Part shown: piece after piece, positions 56,976 to 64,000 of the stretch
Layout of the letters: each line of letters starts with the position of its first letter
How positions within the stretch are numbered: position 1 is the stretch's first letter
NCBI GenBank assembly: GCA_020744425.1
Contig: JAGMUV010000015.1
Location: 1,240,001-1,304,000 of the forward strand
Reading direction: 5' to 3'
DNA from: Dactylonectria macrodidyma
Lineage: Eukaryota > Ascomycota > Sordariomycetes > Hypocreales > Nectriaceae
Length of the DNA stretch: 64,000 bases
Notes under the pieces: generated by a model
What the model was told of the DNA's origin: nothing
Databases searched by the model: none
What the model saw: only the letters and a program-made list of their open reading frames with translations
Translations under genes and position numbers: made by a program

Positions 56976-59900
56976 CTATTCTCCCATCTCTTTTCTGATA
57001 TCTTCTAAATCTTGCCTTGATAATGTACCATACCACTGACGGTCGAACAAGGTCTCAATCCAGAAGTTTGAGTATCTAAACATATCTATTTTAGCTTCTT
57101 CGAGATCCGGCACTTTCTGCTCGTCCATCGATGACAGATCAACAGGTCGCTGCTGAGGAGTCGGGAGCAACTGAGACAACCCTTGAACTACTGAAAGAGT
57201 CTTCTCCTGCAGGGTCCTTCGCCTTGTCAGCTCTTGAAGCTGCTTGATTGCGCTTTCGGGGTAATCCGGAATTGATTCCAACTTTTCCACAACGGCCTGC
57301 ATGTCTTCCAGGTCAGAGTTCGTTATCGGGCCATCGCTTTCAAACGCTCTGACGGAAGCTTCGTAGTAACCAAGAGCTAGCTGAATAGGTGATCCGTCGC
57401 GAAAAGAAAACCTCAACGTTCTTGCAGCTAAAAACTCTCCAAGTCGAGTCAAGTCCGCTCCGATGCTGGGATCTGCACCTTTGAGGAGGAGTCTCCCGAC
57501 CAGATACGAGTTTTGAAGCAAAACCGAGAGACACAAGGCCGTGCTGAATTTTGAGTGTTGAAAGTCCAAGCAATCTTTGAGTGCGAATGGTGAGTTTTCT
57601 GACAGAATGCACTGGACCTGGGACCCGTAGACTTCTGATTCAATCACACTGTTGCGGGCTGGCATTGAACTAGAGAGGACGTGCAGAATAGTACGTTGCT
57701 CGACGGGATCCCCGATGTTGTCCACAATGAAATCAAACTTTTCGTCATGTATCAAGGTGGCTCCTTGACTGCCGGGGCTCTCACTTACCCCGAGGAGAGC
57801 ACGAAGAGCAGAGAGGGACATTTGGGTTCTTTGCTCAACTAACTCCTTGAAGATAGAAATCCGGGGATATCCTAATCCAAGCTGATACGGACAACCAATC
57901 TGGGCTCCATGCTGTATGAGAAGATTGGCTAGGTCGTAGTATTCACGGAGAATAGCCTCGACAACCGGTGGTCTGGTTCCAGGAGGGTGATCAAGAACTG
58001 AAACCCCTGCGGATATAAGCTCATTCGCGATGGCAATCCCGGGAGGAGAGCTCGGTGGTCTGGTTGCCAGATTGTGAAGGAGAGTTGAAGGTGACTCAGG
58101 GTAGTTTTCAATCTGACCGCCATGGTTTCTCAGCATACGAAAGATGGCCTCGTCGTTGACCAAGATTGCTTCGCGCATGGGTCGTTGATTCAGAGACCCG
58201 CATGGATCGTGGCCCATTTGGAGCAAGATCTCCACAATGTCATGATTCCCAAGACGAATCTCCATGCACAATGCGTCACCCACCTGTCCCGTTAGAGGTC
58301 TAGGGATCTTAGAAAACGTCCTCTGCTCATGGAAAATGTTGAAAATTTCTTCAACGTCCGACCGATACCTGGGTCCATTTCGTAAGAGTCTGCTGTGTAG
58401 TGACAGGGTGTCTAGTGAGAGAGTCGTTCCATGTGCCATAGTCAACAGTGTTAAATCTTCGAAGCCATTGAAAAGAGTCAAGTTACTTTGACCACCTCTA
58501 CTTAAAAATAGACGAAGGAACTTGGGTAGCGCTAGGACGGCTGAAAGCTGAATTGGCGATACTCCATTAGCCTCATATTCGGGATCTGCTCCGAGTTCAA
58601 AAAGCATCCGCGCAGCATGAATGTTTTGAAATAAGACACATCGGCCTAGCGGAGTTGTGGGAATTGACATAATCCCCTCCCAGTCGCTGTGAGCTTTGCG
58701 GACATCGGCTCTCATCTCGCCAGATATGGCATCAATCTCGGCACCAGCTTCGAGCAGGGCCTGTGCCATCGGTCTCATGCTTTCTTCCTCGAAGACGTGC
58801 AACCAGTGGAGCGGAGTTTCTTGCCCAAGAGGATGCCCCATCGGGTTTGCGCCACAAGTAAGTAGTGATATGGCCGCCTCGTAGTGCCCGTTGCGACAGG
58901 CACAAATTAGCGGCGCCTCTTCACAGTCCTGATTGGGGAGATCGATGTCTAGTTTGAAGGTGTCTGCAATATACTGGATTCCTTCTTTGTGTCCACGCGC
59001 AGCTGCCAGGTGCAAAACCCCATGTCCGCGTTGATTGACAAAGATTTGGTCAAAAGCGTTGTGTTGAATTTCATCTGCTGTTGAACCCTGGCCGTTGGCG
59101 GTGGATGGTGAGACTTTTAAAGACCCCAGATAGGCTGAACCGAGTTCTTCTTTCAGCTGTTGTTGGAGGTCTTCGACATTGTAAGTGTCAAAGTCCTTGT
59201 CCAAGTACCTGTGCAAGAACGCAAGCGACCCAGGGGCGCCTCCGAAAGTACGAACCACGTGTCTTGCGTTCAAGTACGCATCGTTCACTTTGGCTCTTTG
59301 TTCTTCACTTAACAAAGGCGATGCATCCTCCAAATCCTGGCTTCCTTGCCAACCACCCCGAAGAGTAACCCAGATAAAGATCAAATCCAGAACCTCAAGC
59401 AATACTGGCGGCGTTCGACCAAGTGCTTGGCTCACTCGCCATACGCAAGATGCCGCTAGGTGTTCGAATCCGTCTATCGAGTCTCCATCCTCACCTACAT
59501 AGATTGCATTGAATGCTGCTCTTCTTAGCGCCCCGCAGGCTTCTTGTGGGTCGAGTCTGGTTCCAAATTCCGCAATGTGACATCGAAATAGAAAATAAGA
59601 GGCAATTTCTTTCTTCAGTTCGACATCAGAGCCTGTGTCTCCGGCATCTGACATTGTTCGAAGTTCTGTTTTGATATGTTGCTGTTGGTACCAGCTCAGG
59701 ATCTTCTTCAGCTTCTCTGGCTCAAAGACAAAATCAGGACTTTCTGGAGCTATGACCTCTGGACGAAAGCCAGGACTAACAATGTCAATATCCTGCACAT
59801 GCTCGATCATCCAAGCCTTACTCACGTGTTGTTTTGTGGATCGTAGGTGCCCCCCATGGCTCCTAAAATCAGACCAACGCCATCGACACTGATACCGTGT

Positions 59901-61364
59901 TTTCCCTGGTACAAATTTAGCATCGAGCTTGGCACTCAAACAAGCTGTTGATAACGTGCTGACTGATTAGGACGCAGAAAGTATATAAAAATGAGATAGT
60001 CAAGGTGTTCAGATAGCAAGGAGTGACTGACGGGAGGGTGACTTTTCTGAACTGCCTCCCACTTCTGGTTCATATCTTTCACAGTACTAAGAAAGCTTCC
60101 GACCTCGGATATACTATAGTCAGCATAACTCATTAGCCATCTTGTTTTAGGGTTATAGGAATGAATAGATGGCATACGGTGTGCCTCTTAGCGCGACTTG
60201 GGCCTTGACCAAGGACCTATCTGCTGGGTTCTTTTGTAAAGTCTGATGAAGAACAAAATGAATAAGATGGTCGCATCCTGCATCTAGCTTGTGCTCCAGG
60301 AAATATTCGCGACCTAAGGTAATTGCCTTGTCGAGTACCTTTCCAGACGCCTTGAGTTCACTCAAGGTTGCGGGCGAGCTCATGGAGTCTTGGTGCAAGT
60401 CGCGCCTCGAGAGACGGCGGGCAAAGTCTGGATGGATGCTTGATAAGTTTCCATCCACAAACGTCTCACAAATCAGCAAGCCAAAGGAATAAACGTCGCA
60501 AAGTTTTGCTCCCTTAGCAGTGACCAGCTCGTTCGCTTCCGGGGCGGCATATTCTTGTTGCTTGCAAATGAGACGGTAAGAATCATCCTTGGCGGAACCT
60601 ACCACGGCACCTCCAAAGTCCGCTAATTTCGCCGTGAATGGGCCATGTTTTGGATTCGGTGAGTCGTTGGTAAAAATGAGCACGTTTTTACGCTTGATGT
60701 CGCCGTGAATTATGTTGCAGGCATGGATGATGGACAACCCTTTTCCCGCATCGTACAAGAGTTTCTGCTTGATGGCGAAGGGAAGTCGCTCTGAACGGCT
60801 CTGCAAGTCTTCTAGGGTTCCGTGCTCTGCCATCTCAACTACCAGCTGTGGATATACATCCGTTGATGCGCCATTGGAGCCCCAGCACAGGCCGAGGAGG
60901 CGAGCAATGTTGGGGTGGTAACGAAGCGTCGCATGAAGCAAAGTGCGGATCTCGAGCAACACATGACGCCACCCTGTCTTGGGCTGCCCACTGAACTTGG
61001 ATTCGATACGAACTGTTTTTAAGGCTACGACACGCCTTTGACGGATTTGTTCTGGAGCTGAGCTGATTGTCTGCGGGTTGGGGATGGCAACCGCCCGCTC
61101 GACGGAAAATGTTGCACCGCGACCGACGAATGACCGATCGTTGAATGCGCTAATGTACTCATCGATGAACACGGTTTCGGTGAGTCGTAGATTTTTCTCA
61201 AGAGAGAAGACATGAGCAAGGAACGTTGGGAACTTGTTTTCAGTTTGGAGTTGTTCCTTTGCTTGGTCTACAATAGATTTCGTATTGCCTGTTGAAGTGA
61301 TCTCAGAGGGCTGCCAGAATATTTGGCTGTAGTCATCTCTGATGATTTCTGAGTCTAAGTCCAT
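56976..61364 (-). CDS. Protein kinase with C-terminal ankyrin repeats (one junction unresolved)
   Basis: Two large coding blocks. The kinase block starts at ATG 61364, runs to 60178, and after a 64 bp intron (60177..60114, branch GCTGAC) continues from 60113 to about 60032. It has P-loop GRGATF (81-86), K116, E138, HGDIKRKN (D222, N227), DFG (249-251), APE (274-276) and D290, so it looks catalytically competent; HGD in place of HRD makes it a non-RD kinase. The ankyrin block is open from about 59960 to the stop at 56976 (nearly 990 codons) with repeats such as GHGVLHLAAARGHKEGI and APLICACRNGHYEAAISLL. I could not find a splice joining the blocks in phase between 60032 and 59950, so they may be two genes, or one with a frameshift. 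Fungal proteins of this combined layout are common, so one gene is my first choice. Confidence 0.7.
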
Positions 61365-61798
61365 GTTGACTGTCTCCACAGACAGGCCGAGGGTGGAGTT
61401 GAGATGTCCTTGGACACGAGGGGATCAGGCGGCATAAGAGATTCTAGACAGATATGAATTGCGATGCTACGATAAACATGGGGCTGACTGATGTACTATA
61501 AGATTGGGGGCGAATCCGAAAGCTGGACATGGAATAGAGCTAAAGCTGCATAACTACAACATTGGCGTTGGAAAACACGGTCTATTGGCTGGCCGTCAGC
61601 CACAGCAGACCGTCAGACCTCACCCTAATGCATGAACTACACCAAGTTGTGACACACAAATTCTGTCTACGTGGACTGCTGTGATTGGTGTCTTTATGCT
61701 GCCAGATGAAGGCTGAGACGGGTGCACTTCTTCTGGGTACTCCGAGGTCCCCTAGCATTTTCGGTTGTATATTTAGTTAAGCTCAACACCACATCGCA
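61365..61798. promoter_or_regulatory. Divergent promoter, kinase-ankyrin / HeLo-pseudokinase pair
   Basis: 434 bp between two start codons pointing away from each other. GTATATTTAG at 61768-61777 is a weak TATA-like element about 30 bp before the HeLo gene start. The short shared region makes co-expression likely. Confidence 0.5.
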
Positions 61799-63484
61799 AT
61801 GGAGCCGGGCACTATTATTGCTATCACGCAAATTGCCTACGACGGCGCCAAGCAGGCAGTGGACCTCGTTCTGACAGCAGTGCACTTTCCCAAAGAGTGT
61901 GAGGGACTCTTTGTGCAGCTAAAGCTCGAACAATTTCGCTTGCAATGTTGGGGCCGAAGTGCCGGATTGGAGCAAGGGAGGTTGCTTGAAGTTCTGCATC
62001 CAATATGCTCTGAGATCAGAAATACGCTTGACAGGATATGTGCGCTTTTCCGGAACTTGGACAAACTGCAATCTCAGTTTGGAATAATTTCGGCAAGTAT
62101 CGACGCGGAGAAGGGCCAGAAAGAACTCTCAAACAGATGGAACGAAGAGCTGCGGAAGCAAGGCCTCACAACTTCTGACAAATTGCATGGCGACGAGTCG
62201 CTCATCTCAAAAGAACAGCAAGATTTCTTCCCTGTCGGCACATTCAAGGTCACCTTAGGTAACCGTCTTCGTTGGGCTTTGGGTAGCAAATCCAAGTTCT
62301 GCCGCTGTGTGGCCGAACTCGAAAAGCACATCACGAAGCTGCATCAACTTTTGCCAGAGCGCCAGAGTCTTCAATACCAGCAAGACTTGACACGAATCAA
62401 CATCATCATCGTTGGGAAAGCAACAGATGAGGATACCGTCGATTTACTCCGCCACGCTCTCGACGGGACACACTTAATGGAATCCTCGTTGCGTAGTCTT
62501 CTGGATAGGAAGGCTGTTGCTACTGCTCCAAGCATGACAAATTTTCTGAGAGGGAACCCAGAGCTAGACATAGAGGCTTACGTTGTTCCGCAGGGCTTCA
62601 GGAACAAGGACGGTTTCATTGCCACCAAGAAGACCTCGGGGGAGCTCGTCTATTTTGAAAAGAAGTCATGGGATGACGAGCGTTCGATGACCAATCGCCC
62701 TAAATTGCAGGCACGCCTGAGCCGACTGGTAGCGATGCTTCGGCCCGGAAGGAGCACTTATCTGCTCAAGGCTCTCGGCGTTGCGGAGGATGAAGATGGA
62801 AAATGCTGGTGGATGGCCTTTGAGATCCCACCAGCCGTGCAGAGCATCGATTCACTCGAGATCTTGACACTCCATCAGCGATTCGGACGAGGATTTTTCC
62901 GCCTGGCACCACTTGAATCCCGCTTCAAGCTTGCCTTCGCTCTAGCTTCCGCTTACTCGGAACTTTTCAGCAGCGGATGGGTGCACAAGAACATCAACAG
63001 CCTTAGCATCATCTACTTTGGTGCAAAATCTGATATCAGGAGCCCCTTCGTTACTGGATTGGAGTTTTCTCGTCAAGAAACTGAAGATTCGAATGTCGAT
63101 GCTGCTACGACACCAGCTGTCGCCCAACAGCTGATATATCGACACCCGGACTACATCGGTACTCAAGCCACGCGGTACAAGACGCAATACGACATTTATT
63201 CCTTTGGTCTCTTATTGATCGAGGTGGCTTTCTGGCAGCCGTTAAAAAGTGTGTGTCCTCATGTGGCAACGAGCCCATTTTGGAGTGCGGAGGCTCAACG
63301 TGTAAAGTCATGGGCATTGAAAGTCGTGGCAGAACAATTTGCGTTTAGAGTGGGTACAGTGTATACTGATGTGGTACGATGGTGCTTAGAGAATGGGGAT
63401 GCTAATGGCCAGACTCAGGAGGATTGGCATCCAGCATTGGCATTTAATGATTATGTAGTTGTGCCATTAGCAAAGCTATCTTAA
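61799..63484 (+). CDS. HeLo-domain protein with C-terminal pseudokinase domain
   Basis: Intronless, 561 residues. The N-terminal domain (about 1-215) fits the HeLo/prion-inhibition family: TIIAITQIAYDGAKQAVDLV, then LKLEQFRLQCWG (41-52), the most typical motif, and a long helical stretch to about 215. HeLo domains are four-helix-like bundles that can insert in membranes, as in fungal HET-S, and resemble the killer domain of animal MLKL. The C-terminal part (about 260-560) has a kinase-like fold. HRD is replaced by VHKNI (395-399), no DFG is visible, and DIYSFGLLLIE (465-475) keeps the F-helix. It is therefore a pseudokinase, unlikely to phosphorylate. Head to head with an active kinase-ankyrin gene. 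A role in regulated cell death is inferred from domains and context. Confidence 0.8.
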   Translation: MEPGTIIAITQIAYDGAKQAVDLVLTAVHFPKECEGLFVQLKLEQFRLQCWGRSAGLEQGRLLEVLHPICSEIRNTLDRICALFRNLDKLQSQFGIISASIDAEKGQKELSNRWNEELRKQGLTTSDKLHGDESLISKEQQDFFPVGTFKVTLGNRLRWALGSKSKFCRCVAELEKHITKLHQLLPERQSLQYQQDLTRINIIIVGKATDEDTVDLLRHALDGTHLMESSLRSLLDRKAVATAPSMTNFLRGNPELDIEAYVVPQGFRNKDGFIATKKTSGELVYFEKKSWDDERSMTNRPKLQARLSRLVAMLRPGRSTYLLKALGVAEDEDGKCWWMAFEIPPAVQSIDSLEILTLHQRFGRGFFRLAPLESRFKLAFALASAYSELFSSGWVHKNINSLSIIYFGAKSDIRSPFVTGLEFSRQETEDSNVDAATTPAVAQQLIYRHPDYIGTQATRYKTQYDIYSFGLLLIEVAFWQPLKSVCPHVATSPFWSAEAQRVKSWALKVVAEQFAFRVGTVYTDVVRWCLENGDANGQTQEDWHPALAFNDYVVVPLAKLS

Positions 63485-63671
63485 CTTAGTATTTGTCGTA
63501 GCGCCTGTTAAGACACAGCCGATCGATCCTATTGCTAAACTATGTATAGATGCCATATGAGCAATCAATCTCTTAAAACCCTTCGCTCTTGACCTTCTGA
63601 CTTTCCTCTAGGATATTGTACTTAAAGTTCCAGTTGTGAAACTCGGTTTGGTTCTCTAATTTTCGTTCGCG

Positions 63672-64000
63672 TCAGCCTTGAGCCACTTGCAGATTCAGCA
63701 GTATGTTACACGACTTACTCGGAACCGGGCCCTTGACAAAGACCTGAGCCTCTTCCTCGATTTGAGAGGATTGGTCTTGGCCCGCGTTGGAAAATACCTG
63801 CATTGCGCTAGCCCTGTTACGGCGAAGGTTCTGGACAAGTTCCAGACGTCGGGGGATGTCTTGCAGGCTCTTCAGGTCCGAAAGTAGCACGCCGAGGGCC
63901 CCGGCATCTTCGATCGCCTGGTTCGCGCCTTGGCCTTGATCTGTCGTAAGATGGTTAGATGAGCTCGAAATTGAAGGCAAAGGTCTTCTCACGGGGCAGC
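63672..64000 (-). CDS. FAD-dependent monooxygenase, C-terminal part; 5' end beyond window
   Basis: Minus-strand gene cut by the right edge. Visible pieces: exon ..63993 ending LP, intron 63992..63941, exon 63940..63719 (HQGQGANQAIEDAGALGVLL, then IPRRLELVQNLRRNRASAMQ), and a short end to the stop at 63672. The last junction is ambiguous: the frame is open with or without removal of 63718..63686. The HQGQG motif and the phase-1 intron just before it match the salicylate hydroxylase-like enzyme at 40739-42296, so this is a third aromatic monooxygenase. Substrate unknown. Confidence 0.8.
   Translation of the reverse strand, partial: CPVRRPLPSISSSSNHLTTDQGQGANQAIEDAGALGVLLSDLKSLQDIPRRLELVQNLRRNRASAMQVFSNAGQDQSSQIEEEAQVFVKGPVPSKSCNILLNLQVAQG

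Noticed and set aside
1..64000. Secondary-metabolite backbone synthase (PKS, NRPS, terpene cyclase, DMATS)
   Set aside because: No open frame carries ketosynthase, adenylation, terpene-cyclase or prenyltransferase motifs.
1..64000. tRNA, rRNA genes or CRISPR arrays
   Set aside because: No T-loop (GGTTCGAATCC-like) with a matching clover-leaf was noticed, and no spaced direct-repeat array occurs; a fungal genome would not be expected to carry CRISPR.

Overview
This is chromosomal DNA of a filamentous ascomycete, most probably a Sordariomycete of Fusarium/Trichoderma/Metarhizium type. The evidence is intron-split genes with 47-102 bp introns (GTRNGT donors, CTNAY branch sites, YAG acceptors), Zn2Cys6 and fungal ACPF-type C2H2 regulators, TRI12-type MFS pumps, a HeLo-domain protein and a decayed Helitron. 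The species cannot be named from the sequence. Gene models were spliced by hand; every multi-exon model below closes in frame unless stated otherwise.

Left part (1-30 kb). Two C2H2 zinc-finger genes of one family lie at 1-997 (running off the left edge) and 2856-4439. A drug-efflux block follows: a TRI12-type MFS pump (5.4-7.4 kb), a Zn2Cys6 regulator (8.1-10.7 kb) and a full-length MDR-type ABC transporter (11.2-15.7 kb), the last two sharing a divergent promoter. Next come a tungstate-binding-like protein, a secreted M28 aminopeptidase, a secreted endonuclease/exonuclease/phosphatase-fold protein, a Dabb-barrel protein, a glutathione S-transferase and a regulator carrying both C2H2 fingers and a Zn2Cys6 cluster.

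Middle part (30-54 kb). This is an accessory cluster of oxidoreductases and hydrolases: two CocE/NonD-type hydrolases, a DODA/LigB-type ring-cleaving dioxygenase, a catalytically degenerate ALDH-like membrane protein, a cupin, a SnoaL-like protein, two flavin monooxygenases, a second TRI12-type pump and a BBE-type FAD oxidase. No PKS, NRPS, terpene synthase or prenyltransferase lies in the window. The set reads as a catabolic or detoxification cluster for an aromatic compound (hydroxylate, cleave the ring, hydrolyse, export), or as the tailoring half of a biosynthetic cluster. A Helitron helicase relic, a ~100 bp tandem duplication and a 25-C homopolymer sit in the 38-40.6 kb gap inside it.

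Right part (54-64 kb). A kinase-ankyrin gene (minus strand) lies head to head, across a 434 bp divergent promoter, with a HeLo-domain plus pseudokinase gene (plus strand). An active kinase beside a four-helix-bundle/pseudokinase partner recalls the animal RIPK-MLKL cell-death pair and is the most interesting candidate system here. The right edge cuts a third flavin monooxygenase that shares an intron position with the one at 40.7 kb.
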